From an uncultured Acidimicrobiales bacterium (GTDB lineage Bacteria; Actinomycetota; Acidimicrobiia; Acidimicrobiales; SHLQ01), in assembly GCA_938015295.1 (NCBI GenBank), contig CALLQB010000001.1, positions 41,260 through 105,259 of the forward strand: a stretch of DNA of 64,000 bases. Direction: 5' to 3'. Position numbers and translations under genes: made by a program. Position 1 is the stretch's first letter, and every line of letters begins with the position of its first letter. Positions 37,452-47,473 of the stretch are shown one piece after another. The notes below the pieces were generated by a model, which worked only from the letters and a program-made list of their open reading frames with translations, was not told the origin of the DNA and did no database searches.

Positions 37452-38690
37452 ATGAGCAACATGAGTAACGAGGAGTCCGCGAACCAGTCAGCGGTGGCGG
37501 GCAAACGTATCGTTTTGTGTGTCAGCGGCGGCATCGCTGCATATAAGGCAATCGAAGTCATGCGACAGCTTGTCGATGCTGGTGCCCATGTGGTGCCAGT
37601 GCTGACGAAGGGCGCGCTCAACTTCGTTGGTAAGACCACCTTTTCTGCCCTTGGCTCCGAACCGGTACAGATGGGCCTGTTCGATAATCCAGCGAACCCA
37701 ATTCCCCATACAAGGCTTGGCCAGGGAGCCGATGTCGTTGTCGTGGCGCCGGCGACGGCTCGGGTTATCAGCGACTATCGAACCGGTCGATCTGCCGACT
37801 TGGTGACCGCAACGCTCATCGCGACGGCAGCGCCGGTGGTTCTGGCGCCAGCGATGCATACCGAGATGTGGGAACACCCCGCAGTCGAGGAGAACCTGTC
37901 GGTCCTGGCTGATCGTGGCGTGGTGATCGTTCCGGCCGAACAAGGGCGACTTGCCGGAGGCGATATCGGCAAAGGGCGGCTCGCTTCACCCGAAACAATC
38001 GTTCGAACCATCGAAGCGGTTGCTGCTGGTGTGCAAGGCTCGCTCGCTGGCCAACGTGTGGTTGTCACCGCTGGCGGCACCCGTGAAGCCATCGACCCGG
38101 TGCGGTTCATTGGCAATCGATCGTCGGGCAAGCAGGGATACGCCATAGCGTCGGAGGCGGCGGCCCGCGGCGCCGCTGTGACACTCATCACCACCGTCGA
38201 ACGAGAGACGCCAGCCGGAGTCGACGCCGTTCGGGTCGAAACGGCAGCCCAGATGGCGATCGCAGTACGCGAAGCCATGCCCACCGCAGACGTGCTCGTG
38301 ATGGCTGCGGCGGTCGCTGACTTTCGCCCAACCGAGACAGCCGCCGGAAAGATCAAGAAGGCAACCGGGGTCCCGACGGTGGAGCTTGAGGAGACCGACG
38401 ATATTCTCGCTTCTGTCGGCGCCACTCGGCGACCTGATCAGATGATCGTCGGCTTCGCTGCGGAGACCTCAAATCTTCGCGAAAACGCTGCCGGAAAGCT
38501 CACACGCAAGGGCGTCGACTTGATGGTTGCAAATGATGTGTCCGCACCCGAGGTCGGGTTCGGGCATGACACCAATGAGGTGCTCATCCTGAGCGCGAAT
38601 GGCGATGCTCACGCAGTTCCACTTGCCTCGAAAGCCGTCATAGCGCGCGCCGTGCTCGACCACGTGGTGGCGGCGCAAGCGAAAAAGTAA
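37452..38690 (+). CDS. coaBC: Bifunctional phosphopantothenoylcysteine decarboxylase/synthetase
   Basis: 412 residues; ATGs at 37452 and 37461 both fit. The N-terminal flavin-dependent decarboxylase (CoaC) has IVLCVSGGIAAYKAIEVMRQ and PAMHTEMWEHPA, where many bacteria have Asn in place of the His. The loop usually written ACGD reads AGGD (RLAGGDIGKGRL), so the common active-site Cys is absent. The CoaB half has TAGGTREAIDPVRFIGNRSS, SSGKQGYAIA and MAAAVADFRP, binding CTP. It makes 4'-phosphopantetheine for coenzyme A. Confidence 0.95.
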   Translation: MSNMSNEESANQSAVAGKRIVLCVSGGIAAYKAIEVMRQLVDAGAHVVPVLTKGALNFVGKTTFSALGSEPVQMGLFDNPANPIPHTRLGQGADVVVVAPATARVISDYRTGRSADLVTATLIATAAPVVLAPAMHTEMWEHPAVEENLSVLADRGVVIVPAEQGRLAGGDIGKGRLASPETIVRTIEAVAAGVQGSLAGQRVVVTAGGTREAIDPVRFIGNRSSGKQGYAIASEAAARGAAVTLITTVERETPAGVDAVRVETAAQMAIAVREAMPTADVLVMAAAVADFRPTETAAGKIKKATGVPTVELEETDDILASVGATRRPDQMIVGFAAETSNLRENAAGKLTRKGVDLMVANDVSAPEVGFGHDTNEVLILSANGDAHAVPLASKAVIARAVLDHVVAAQAKK

Positions 38691-38803
38691 GCACAGAAGT
38701 AAAACACAGCAGCAAACTACAGAAGCAAGCCACAGAAGCAACGAACAATCAGTACTACTCAGCGATGTGTGCATCGTCGACGAACTAGACAGGAATTCAC
38801 TTC

Positions 38804-40003
<1,200 letters not shown>

Positions 40004-40099
40004 ATCACCGCGCCATCCGCCGGTCAGGGCCGGCTGATCGAATTTGAGGACGACCCGCCACCGCTCTTCGAGCGTCCAGAGGGGCGGGTCGTCCGTGTT

Positions 40100-41824
40100 T
40101 TGCCTGATGTAACGGGCATCAAGAAAACCTTCGACTACGTCGTGCCTGACTCGTGGTCGCAAGCCAAGCGCGACCTCGTGCGCATCGGCTCGATCGTGCG
40201 CTTTGATCTGGGCGGTCGGCGATTGCGCGGCTGGGTTGTTGCAGCCGACGTCGAACCGGCCGATGGTGTGCAACTTCGGTCGTTGACGAAGGTAACCGGG
40301 TTGGGGCCAGCCGCCGATGTCATCGAGTTGGCCAATTGGGCCGCCGACCGGTGGGTGGGGCACCCGAGCAGGTTGTTGATCACGGCGTCGCCAGCGAAGG
40401 CAGTAACCCGCATTCGCACGTCGTCAGCGTCGAATGTTTCACGAGCTGTTCCGGAACAAGATGCTGATATTGAACAGGTGTTCGCCGAGTCGCGGTCGGT
40501 GGTGCGATTGCCACCGCGGGGTGCGTCGCTACCGTACGCTCTTGCTGCTGCCCGGCGCGGCAATGCGCTGATCCTGGTGCCCAGCGCGGCCCGTGCGACC
40601 TGGCTTTCACGGCGTCTTGCTGATGCCGGTGTTTCCGTGGCATCGCTGCCCGGCGGGTGGGCACGCGCCGCCGGTGGAGCGACGGTGGTTGGTGGCCGTT
40701 CAGCGGCTTGGGCGCCGGTGGTCGATCTCGCTGCGGTCGTGGTGTTCGACGAGCATGACGAGGTATATCAGGACGAACGAAGTCCGACGTGGAATGCCCG
40801 CGATGTGGCGATTGAACGAGCCCGTCGTGCCGGTGTGCCGTGTGTCGTAGTGTCGCCAGCGCCGACACTCGAAGCGCTTTCCTGGGGTACTGAATTTGTG
40901 CCGACTCGCTCCTCCGAGCGCGCCGGATGGCCAAGGGTCGAGATCATCGACCGGCGCAACGACGACATTGCCCGCACTGGGCTCTTTTCTGACGCAGCGG
41001 TGCGTGCGCTTCGCGACGCCGATCAGGCGCCGATTGTTTTCGTGCTGAACCGGAAGGGCCGAGCACGACTTGTCGCGTGCGCGAGCTGCGGTGAGCTTGC
41101 ATCGTGCAACGTTTGTGCGTCGGCACTTGTGCAGAACGATGACGATCATCTGCATTGTCGTCGATGTCTCACCGACCGCCCGGTGGTTTGCGGTGCGTGC
41201 GGCTCGTCGACCTTCAAACGGATCCGTATGGGCGTTGGTCGTGCACGAGAAGAGCTCGAGGTGCTGGCTGGGCGTCCTGTTGCTGAGGTGACGGGTACGG
41301 GTGGCGACGATCCGCCTTCCGATATCGACGTGTTTGTTGGCACCGAGGCGGTCCTGCACCGAATAAAGGAGGCCCGCACGGTGGTGTTTCTTGACTTCGA
41401 TCAAGAGTTGGCTGGTATTCGCTACCGCTCGGCCGAGCAAGCATTCGGATTGTTGGTCCGTGCTGCTCGCCTGCTCGGCGGTCGCGCTGATGGCGGCCGG
41501 CTGCTTGTGCAGACGCGAAAGCCCGAACACGAGGTGCTCCGAGCAGCGGAACAAAACGACCCATCGATACTGGCGACGGAGGAAATGGGTCGCCGTTCGG
41601 CTCTTCGGCTTCCGCCCTTCTCCGCGATGGCAGCACTTTCTGGATCGGTGGCTGCAGAGTTCGTCGCCCGGTTGCCGGAACATCCCGACGTGCAGGTCCT
41701 CGGGCCGATGGACGAACGCTGGCTCGTAAAGGCACCAGATCACTCGACGTTAAGTGAGTTTCTGCGAAGTGTGGAACGGCCGTCAGGGCGCATGCGAATA
41801 GAAGTCGATCCGTTGCGCGTTTAG
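40100..41824 (+). CDS. priA: Primosomal protein N' (PriA), actinobacterial form without Walker A
   Basis: 574 residues from TTG 40100, a conservative start. The N-terminal 3' DNA-binding domain has KKTFDYVVPDSW. At the usual Walker A site the sequence reads PPRGASLPYALAAARRGNAL, with no GKS/T, whereas the DEAH-like FDEHDEVYQDE remains; loss of helicase motifs is known for actinobacterial PriA. Eight zinc-binding Cys lie at CASCGELASCNVCAS and CRRCLTDRPVVCGACG. The TTG cuts into the first beta strand: upstream codons read RVVRV and stay open to the metK TAG, so the start is probably CTG 40034. Confidence 0.9.
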   Translation: MPDVTGIKKTFDYVVPDSWSQAKRDLVRIGSIVRFDLGGRRLRGWVVAADVEPADGVQLRSLTKVTGLGPAADVIELANWAADRWVGHPSRLLITASPAKAVTRIRTSSASNVSRAVPEQDADIEQVFAESRSVVRLPPRGASLPYALAAARRGNALILVPSAARATWLSRRLADAGVSVASLPGGWARAAGGATVVGGRSAAWAPVVDLAAVVVFDEHDEVYQDERSPTWNARDVAIERARRAGVPCVVVSPAPTLEALSWGTEFVPTRSSERAGWPRVEIIDRRNDDIARTGLFSDAAVRALRDADQAPIVFVLNRKGRARLVACASCGELASCNVCASALVQNDDDHLHCRRCLTDRPVVCGACGSSTFKRIRMGVGRAREELEVLAGRPVAEVTGTGGDDPPSDIDVFVGTEAVLHRIKEARTVVFLDFDQELAGIRYRSAEQAFGLLVRAARLLGGRADGGRLLVQTRKPEHEVLRAAEQNDPSILATEEMGRRSALRLPPFSAMAALSGSVAAEFVARLPEHPDVQVLGPMDERWLVKAPDHSTLSEFLRSVERPSGRMRIEVDPLRV

Positions 41825-41875
41825 CCGTGCCCGCCACACCACCGGCAAGGATGCCTGCGCTAAGTTGGGCGGCGG

Positions 41876-42475
41876 ATGGGATCGTATTCGGAGGAGCGCT
41901 TACAAGAGCTGGTGGAGATGGCGGCGCGCCAGCTCATCGCTCACATGGCCTTGTGCATCTCGAACGCGCTCGAACTTTTGCCTCGTCCAACGGTGGAGTC
42001 TTGCGAAGCACTGAGTTTGGTGCTTCACGAAAGCCCGGACGATCCGATGGAATTTCGTATCGAGTTGCGAGCGACCACCGCTTCGCAGGTGCAGTCGATG
42101 TCTGCGGCTGGCATCTCAGATCCTGAGGCACGTTGGTCGCTCGATCACTGGATCGACATCGTGCTGTGGGATTTCGATTGTGTCGAACCGGGCGCCAATA
42201 TCGAGCGTCAGACGCGAAGCTGGGCTATCGCTGAACTGGCGGCGAATGGGCATCCGCCAAGTGGCGATGCAGGATTCGCGCACCGGGTACGCACCTTGCT
42301 CGGGCAGGTCGGTGCCCAGCTGCATCGTTCCGGAGCGATCGAGCGGGTCTTTGGTCGAACGCTGCCAATCATTGTGCAGGGGCAGCTGTACGACGAGTGG
42401 GCCAAAGAAATGACTGCCCACGCCAATCCTTGGGCTTCAAAGACCGAACGCCGAAAGTGGTTTGTCGCCAGCTAA
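41876..42475 (+). CDS. Hypothetical protein downstream of priA
   Basis: 199 residues. No signal peptide or membrane segment. The chain looks like a soluble alpha/beta protein with an N-terminal helix (YSEERLQELVEMAARQLIA), a central strand region (EFRIELRATTASQVQS) and tryptophan-bearing stretches (WSLDHWIDIVLWDFD, ANPWASKTERRKWF). I recognise no family. It starts 51 bases after priA and converges on the CDF gene with a 13-base gap, so it is probably the last gene of the metK-priA run. Confidence 0.75.
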   Translation: MGSYSEERLQELVEMAARQLIAHMALCISNALELLPRPTVESCEALSLVLHESPDDPMEFRIELRATTASQVQSMSAAGISDPEARWSLDHWIDIVLWDFDCVEPGANIERQTRSWAIAELAANGHPPSGDAGFAHRVRTLLGQVGAQLHRSGAIERVFGRTLPIIVQGQLYDEWAKEMTAHANPWASKTERRKWFVAS

Positions 42476-42488
42476 CCTTGCGCCCGCT

Positions 42489-43460
42489 CTACCAGTGGAC
42501 GTCGTTGCAACCGGTGTGTGATTCGTGCTCGACCTGGAACGTGGCGTGTTCGATGCCGTAGCCGTCGGTGAGTAGCACGCGAGCCTGGTCCAAGATGGCG
42601 TGATGGTCGGCGCCGTCGGCTGCGGTGAGATGCGCCGATACCGACTCCATCGAGGAGGTGAGCGTCCAGACGTGAAGGTCGTGTACATCGACCACGTCGG
42701 GGAGGCCGGTGAGGTCGGTTTCGAGCTGGCGAAGGTTGATATGCCTTGGTGCCGACTGCAGCAGCACATGCACTGCCTGTCGGCCGAGTCGGAAGGTGCG
42801 AGGCAATATCCAGAGGCCGATGATCGAGGCAAACAGGGGATCGATCCACGACCATCCGGTGAATTGGTAGACAACAGCCGCAGCGATCACGGCGACCGAT
42901 CCGAGCATGTCGGCCAGTACCTCAAGGTAGGCACCCTCGATGTTGATGCTCTCCTCGGCGCCGTCGCGCAACAGGAAGAACACCACGACGTTCACCAAGA
43001 GTCCTATCGTCGCAACGATGAGCATCGGAATGCCGAGGAGTTCGTGATCGTCGGCGAAGAACCGTTGTGCTGCCTCAACAAGGACGTAGATCGCGACGCC
43101 GAAGAGTAACAGCGCGTTGACAAAGGCGGCCAGGATTTCGAGCCGGTAGAGACCGAACGTGTGTTGCGTGTGGTGGCCGTCGTGTTGTTGTTCGCTGTGG
43201 CGCATCGCCAGTTGAATCGCGGCGAGGGCCATTCCGAGACCAATCACATCGGTCAGCATGTGCCCGGCATCGGACAACAGGGCCAGCGAACCTGTCCAGA
43301 ACCCCGCTACTGCTTCAACGAAGAAGTACGCGCCGATGAGGCAGAACGCGATTTTGAGCGGTTTGAGATGACGCGCACCAGCGGTCGCCAAGCTCGGTCC
43401 ATGGTTGTGGCCGTGATCGTGACCGTGCGTATGGCCGTCGTGAGAAACATCCATTTCCAC
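42489..43460 (-). CDS. czcD: Cation diffusion facilitator (zinc/cobalt/cadmium exporter)
   Basis: 323 residues. The His-rich N-terminus (HDGHTHGHDHGHNHG) is a metal-collecting segment. Six membrane helices follow; helix II has SLALLSDAGHMLTDVIGLGM and helix V LADMLGSVAVIAAAVV, which hold the His/Asp zinc site of the family. The cytoplasmic C-terminal domain has VVDVHDLHVWTLTSSMESVS. It exports Zn and related metals by proton antiport. ATGs at 43460 and 43454 both fit. No metal regulator gene is near. Confidence 0.94.
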   Translation of the reverse strand: MEMDVSHDGHTHGHDHGHNHGPSLATAGARHLKPLKIAFCLIGAYFFVEAVAGFWTGSLALLSDAGHMLTDVIGLGMALAAIQLAMRHSEQQHDGHHTQHTFGLYRLEILAAFVNALLLFGVAIYVLVEAAQRFFADDHELLGIPMLIVATIGLLVNVVVFFLLRDGAEESINIEGAYLEVLADMLGSVAVIAAAVVYQFTGWSWIDPLFASIIGLWILPRTFRLGRQAVHVLLQSAPRHINLRQLETDLTGLPDVVDVHDLHVWTLTSSMESVSAHLTAADGADHHAILDQARVLLTDGYGIEHATFQVEHESHTGCNDVHW

Positions 43461-43509
43461 CAGTATCTATCGGCAGCTCACCGCCTGTCGCTACCAATTC
43501 GGTCACGAA

Positions 43510-43557
43510 GGGGTCAGGCACTTATGGGGTCAGGCACTTATGGGGTCAGGTGCTTGG
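43510..43557. repeat. Triple 16-bp direct repeat with GGGGTCAGGCACTTAT units
   Basis: Two perfect tandem copies of GGGGTCAGGCACTTAT (43510-43525, 43526-43541) and a third, degenerate copy (43542-43557) fill the gap between the CDF gene and the SpoU methyltransferase gene. The GGGGTCAGGCAC core is a short sequence I have seen scattered between genes in unrelated bacterial genomes, sometimes near REP-type transposase genes; that link is from memory and unproven here. No transposase is adjacent. Confidence 0.85.
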
Positions 43558-43567
43558 CGGGCGGAGG

Positions 43568-44101
43568 CTACGGTGCGGGCGGTGAGAGGTGTTGTCGGCG
43601 GGCTTCGTACATGGCGATCGAGCCGGCTGTTGCGACGTTGAGCGAACCGACCTTGCCGAGCTGGGGGAGGAACGCCACCTCATCGACCGCTCCGAGAGTT
43701 GCGGCGGTGACGCCGCGGTCTTCGTGGCCGAGAACAAGACACGTCGGTACCGAAAGGTCGACCTGGTCGAGTGGCCTGGCCTGATCGGTCAACTCGATAG
43801 CAACCAAACGGAACCCGGCCTTGCGCGCAAGGCCGATTGCCTCGTTGGCGGTCTCGGTTGCGGTCCACTCGACATACCGGTCGGTGCCGAGCGCTGTCTT
43901 GCCAACCTTCGGGTTGGTGGGCACGGTATCGGTCGCTGCGACCCAAAGGTGCTCGACCCGATAGGCCGCAGCGGTTCGAATCATCGAACCAAGATTGAAC
44001 GGACCTTGAACCCCTTCGACCATCAGGGCAAGACGGGCGTCGGTTTTACGGCGCCATTCGCGGTGAAGCCGTTTCATGCCGGTGCTGTCGAGTTGTTTCA
44101 T
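43568..44101 (-). CDS. TrmH/SpoU-family RNA 2'-O-methyltransferase
   Basis: 177 residues. SPOUT knot motifs: VEGVQGPFNLGSMIRTAAAY (motif 1), CLVLGHEDRGVT (motif 2) and LPQLGKVGSLNVATAGSIAM (motif 3). It transfers a methyl group from SAM to a ribose in tRNA or rRNA; the target base is unknown. There is no separate N-terminal substrate domain beyond about 20 residues. The ATG overlaps the stop of the upstream methyltransferase gene (ATGA), so the two RNA methylases are coupled. Confidence 0.93.
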   Translation of the reverse strand: MKQLDSTGMKRLHREWRRKTDARLALMVEGVQGPFNLGSMIRTAAAYRVEHLWVAATDTVPTNPKVGKTALGTDRYVEWTATETANEAIGLARKAGFRLVAIELTDQARPLDQVDLSVPTCLVLGHEDRGVTAATLGAVDEVAFLPQLGKVGSLNVATAGSIAMYEARRQHLSPPAP

Positions 44102-44763
44102 CGATTGGTTTCACTTTCTGGATTCGCCCGAACCTCGAGGATGCGAAACGCCTTTCGGGAGCTCAACTTCTGGGCGGGCCAGCCCTGTTGGCTGAGCCAG
44201 CTAGTGAGCGAGTCGGCCCCTAGGTGTTTCTGCACCACTAGGTAGGCAATGCCACCTGGTGCTAGTCGATTGAGCCACGTCGTCAAAAGATCATGGAGTG
44301 CCGTCTTGCCGATACGAATGGGCGGGTTTGCGTAGATCCGGTCAAACAACAGCTCTGGGGGCACGGCGTCAGGCAGTGCAACGGTCACGTTGTTTACTCC
44401 AGCCTCCTTGGCATTGAATTCGCACAGGGCGAGTGCCCGTTCGTTGACATCGACGGCCCAGACGGTACTGGTAGGCGCTCGTTTGGCGAGTGTCAGGGCA
44501 ATCGGACCGTAGCCGCAGCCCACGTCGAGCATCGTCAGGTTGCCCGGCGGAGGCAACGGAGCCTCGAGTAACAAATATTTCGTGCCGGTATCGATCTGCT
44601 CTGCAGCGAACACACCTCGATCGGCGGTGAGCCGCAGATGGATGTCGGGCAGCGAGAGCTCGAGGACGCGACGATCCGATGCCACGTCGGGAGAGGCGTC
44701 AAAATAGTGCTGTTTTGCTGGAGATTCGGGTGTGTCGTCTGGCGCTTGGCTCGGATTGGGCAC
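44098..44763 (-). CDS. RsmC-like class I RNA methyltransferase
   Basis: 221 residues, a single MTS domain. TMLDVGCGYGPIALTLAKRA binds SAM, VWAVDVNERALALCEFNA is the acidic loop, and FDRIYANPPIRIGK carries the NPP(I) motif of N-methylating enzymes that act on exocyclic amines. RsmC makes m2G1207 in 16S rRNA but has two domains; this short form corresponds to the catalytic half, which is common in actinobacteria. It diverges from def with 23 bases between the start codons. Confidence 0.9.
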   Translation of the reverse strand: MPNPSQAPDDTPESPAKQHYFDASPDVASDRRVLELSLPDIHLRLTADRGVFAAEQIDTGTKYLLLEAPLPPPGNLTMLDVGCGYGPIALTLAKRAPTSTVWAVDVNERALALCEFNAKEAGVNNVTVALPDAVPPELLFDRIYANPPIRIGKTALHDLLTTWLNRLAPGGIAYLVVQKHLGADSLTSWLSQQGWPAQKLSSRKAFRILEVRANPESETNR

Positions 44764-44786
44764 GCCGGTGACGGTAGCCTGAACTT

Positions 44787-45326
44787 ATGGCCCGCTACTC
44801 ACTCCGGTACGTCGGCGATCCGGTGCTTCGCGAAAAGGCGAAAGATGTCACCGACATCGACGGCAAACTCGTCAAGGTCGCGCGCGACATGTTTCCGGTC
44901 ATGTATGACGCGCCAGGAATTGGTCTTGCCGCGCCCCAGGTCGGCGTCTCTAAGCGAATGTTTGTCTACGACTTTGGCGACGGACCCGGAATCCTGATCA
45001 ATCCAGAGGTCGTCGAAAGTGAAGGCGAGTGGACCTACGAGGAAGGTTGCCTTTCGGTGCCTGGTCTGTCGTGGGAAATCACTCGTCCCAAACAGATCCA
45101 TCTCGTTGGTCTCGACATCGATGGCAATGAGGTATCGATCGAAGCAGACGAGCTCGAAGCTCGGTTGTATCAACATGAGCTCGACCACCTCGATGGTGTG
45201 CTGCTGCTCGAACGACTTGATGACGAAACGCGCAAAGAGGCGATGAAGACCATCCGCGAACTCGACTTCCAGTCGATGAGCAAGCGCCAACGGGCAAAGA
45301 TTGCCGACGATCTGTCGTTGCCGTAG
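44787..45326 (+). CDS. def: Peptide deformylase
   Basis: 179 residues. The three deformylase motifs are intact: GIGLAAPQVGV, EEGCLSVPG with the metal-binding Cys, and HELDHLDGVL with the two His ligands and catalytic Glu. It removes the formyl group from new proteins. The gene is followed by fmt after 6 bases, so addition and removal of the formyl group are encoded together. A charged C-terminal tail (SKRQRAKIADDL) extends past the fold. Confidence 0.97.
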   Translation: MARYSLRYVGDPVLREKAKDVTDIDGKLVKVARDMFPVMYDAPGIGLAAPQVGVSKRMFVYDFGDGPGILINPEVVESEGEWTYEEGCLSVPGLSWEITRPKQIHLVGLDIDGNEVSIEADELEARLYQHELDHLDGVLLLERLDDETRKEAMKTIRELDFQSMSKRQRAKIADDLSLP

Positions 45327-45332
45327 CGCTGT

Positions 45333-46238
45333 ATGCCCGAGCAAATGTCTCTAAAAACTCCGCCGGGCGAGATCCGGCGACTGGTGTACATGGGCACTCC
45401 AGCCATGGCGGTGCCGCCGTTGGTTGCACTCCACGAGGCGGGGTTCGATATCGCGCTCGTTGTGTCTGCTGCTGACAAAAGGCGGGGGAGAGGCGGCGAC
45501 CTCAGCCCGACGCCGGTGAAAGCCAAGGCGCTCGAACTCGGGATTCCCGTATCGGAGAACGTGGCCGACGCATTGTTGGTTAACGCTGATCTCGCGGTGG
45601 TTGTGGCCTTTGGGCAGCTCATCCGCGCCGAGGTGCTCGAACATCTTGCGATGATAAACCTGCACTTTTCGCTCCTTCCTCGTTGGCGTGGAGCAGCACC
45701 CGTCGAACGGGCAATCCTCGCGGGCGACCTTGTGACCGGCGTCGACGTTATGCAGCTTGCTGAAGGGCTTGATACCGGCGACATCTACGCCGAAGTCGAG
45801 GTGCCGATCGGCGAAAATCAGACGGCCGAGGAGCTGCGCGTTGTGCTTGTGGAGCAGGGCAGTCGTCTGCTGGTGGAGACGTTGCAAGCCGGACTCGGCG
45901 ACCCACGTCCCCAGGAGGGCGAACCGACCTATGCAAAGAAGATTTTCAGCGACGACCTTTTTCTCGACGTCGCACGTCCAGCTGTCGAGCTTCATCGCAT
46001 CGTGCGGGTTGGTAATGCGTGGACAACGTTTCGCGGTAAACGGCTCAAGGTGTGGGCGACCACCATTGCGGCCGATCCGCCGGAGCTGGCACCGGGGGAG
46101 TTCTCGAAAGCAACCGTGGGCACCGCTGACGGCGCGCTGACACTGGTCACCGTGCAGCCGGAGGGCAAGGCTCGCCAGGACGGCGAGGCGTGGCTGAACG
46201 GCGCGCAACCTACCGCCGACGAGCGACTTGGAACCTGA
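45333..46238 (+). CDS. fmt: Methionyl-tRNA formyltransferase
   Basis: 301 residues. Rossmann-type N-terminal domain with VYMGTPAMAVPPLVAL, the folate/catalytic motif NLHFSLLPRWRGAAPVERAI, and DVMQLAEGLDTGDIYAE; the C-terminal OB-like domain contains the FRGKRLKVWAT strand. It formylates Met-tRNA for initiation. It is coupled to rsmB by a one-base overlap (TGATG). Confidence 0.96.
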   Translation: MPEQMSLKTPPGEIRRLVYMGTPAMAVPPLVALHEAGFDIALVVSAADKRRGRGGDLSPTPVKAKALELGIPVSENVADALLVNADLAVVVAFGQLIRAEVLEHLAMINLHFSLLPRWRGAAPVERAILAGDLVTGVDVMQLAEGLDTGDIYAEVEVPIGENQTAEELRVVLVEQGSRLLVETLQAGLGDPRPQEGEPTYAKKIFSDDLFLDVARPAVELHRIVRVGNAWTTFRGKRLKVWATTIAADPPELAPGEFSKATVGTADGALTLVTVQPEGKARQDGEAWLNGAQPTADERLGT

Positions 46239-47446
46239 TGGGTAAGCCAGCAAAGAACGAATCGTCAGCCACGAAGCACAAAAAGCCGAAGCCCGAAGCG
46301 CCAAAGACCGCTCGTGGCATCGCGCTTGAAGCCGTTGTGCGCATCGAACGCGACGGCGCGTACGCAAATCTTCTTTTGCAGCAGATGTTGCAGAACTCGC
46401 CGCTCGAGACCCGCGACCGTGGGTTTGTCACCGAACTTGTCTACGGCTCGACTCGAATGAAGCGGGCTTGCGACTATCTGGTCGACCGGTTCATTGCCGA
46501 CCCTCCGCCTGTGGAGGCGCGGGCAGCCTTGCGGCTCGGTGCCTATCAACTGGTGTTTCTCGGTACACCCCCGCATGCTGCGGTGAACGACACGGTCGCC
46601 GCGACGCCGCACAAGTTTCGAGGGTTGGTGAACGCGGTTCTTCGCAAAGTCATCGGCGCTCCGGTGACGTATCCGACCGATGCGATCGCGTTGAGTTACC
46701 CGGATTGGTTGTTTGATCTTTTCATCGCGCAGTTCGGCGACGAAGATGGCCGTCGGATGATGGCGGCAATGAACGAACCGGCCGAGGTGGTCGAACGCGA
46801 CGACGGTTACCGGCAGGACCGCAGCAGCCAAATGGTGTCGGCGCTCGTCACGGGCACTCGAATCGCCGATATCTGTGCCGCTCCAGGTGGAAAGTCGACC
46901 GCAATTGCGTCCGCCCAACGGGCTGGTGCGTTCGAGTCGGACGACGTCGCTGGTAGCGAACCCTTTGTCGCTGCCTCTGATCGCCGGCTCAGCCGAGCGC
47001 GACTGGTTGCGAGCAACACTGGTCGGCTCGACGTTGACAATGTCACGACGGTTGTCGCCGATGGACGGTTTTTGCCGTATCGGCCGGGTAGTTTCGATAC
47101 GGTCTTGGTCGACGCGCCCTGCACAGGGCTTGGCGCGCTGCGTAGGAGGGCCGACGCAAGATGGCGGATCGGCGCCGAGGACGCGGAACGGTTGTCTTCG
47201 TTGCAGGTCGAACTGGTGCTAGCAGCGCAAGATCTTGTTGCGGTCGGGGGCGAGATTATCTACAGCGTGTGCACGATCACCGACGCCGAGTCGCTCGATG
47301 TCGGCAAACGATTGGCTGAACTGGCCCCAGGTTTGGAGCCCGTCGACGACTTTCCAGAGGGATGGGAGCGCCACGGCGTCGGGGCACGGCTTCTCCCCGA
47401 CGCCCACAACGATGGCATGGCGGTCATCCGGTTCCGCAAAACCTAG
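46238..47446 (+). CDS. rsmB: 16S rRNA cytosine-967 methyltransferase
   Basis: 402 residues from the ATG that shares a base with the fmt stop. A Lys-rich N-terminus (KHKKPKPEAPK) leads into a NusB-like RNA-binding domain (GIALEAVVRIERDGAYAN, FVTELVYGSTRMKRACDY). The catalytic domain has CAAPGGKSTAIAS, DTVLVDAPCTGLGALRRRAD and YSVCTITDAES with the two Cys typical of m5C enzymes. A short acidic insert (AFESDDVAGSEPF) sits between the SAM loop and the next strand. The def-fmt-rsmB order is conserved. Confidence 0.95.
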   Translation: MGKPAKNESSATKHKKPKPEAPKTARGIALEAVVRIERDGAYANLLLQQMLQNSPLETRDRGFVTELVYGSTRMKRACDYLVDRFIADPPPVEARAALRLGAYQLVFLGTPPHAAVNDTVAATPHKFRGLVNAVLRKVIGAPVTYPTDAIALSYPDWLFDLFIAQFGDEDGRRMMAAMNEPAEVVERDDGYRQDRSSQMVSALVTGTRIADICAAPGGKSTAIASAQRAGAFESDDVAGSEPFVAASDRRLSRARLVASNTGRLDVDNVTTVVADGRFLPYRPGSFDTVLVDAPCTGLGALRRRADARWRIGAEDAERLSSLQVELVLAAQDLVAVGGEIIYSVCTITDAESLDVGKRLAELAPGLEPVDDFPEGWERHGVGARLLPDAHNDGMAVIRFRKT

Positions 47447-47473
47447 AAATCCGCCGCCGCACAGCACCGAATT

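Noticed and set aside
38691..38803. Possible SAM riboswitch upstream of metK
   Set aside because: The stretch is AT-rich with one small CGATG/CATCG hairpin and lacks the multi-stem core of known SAM riboswitches.
43510..43557. CRISPR array
   Set aside because: The units are adjoining tandem repeats of 16 bp with no spacers and no cas genes nearby.
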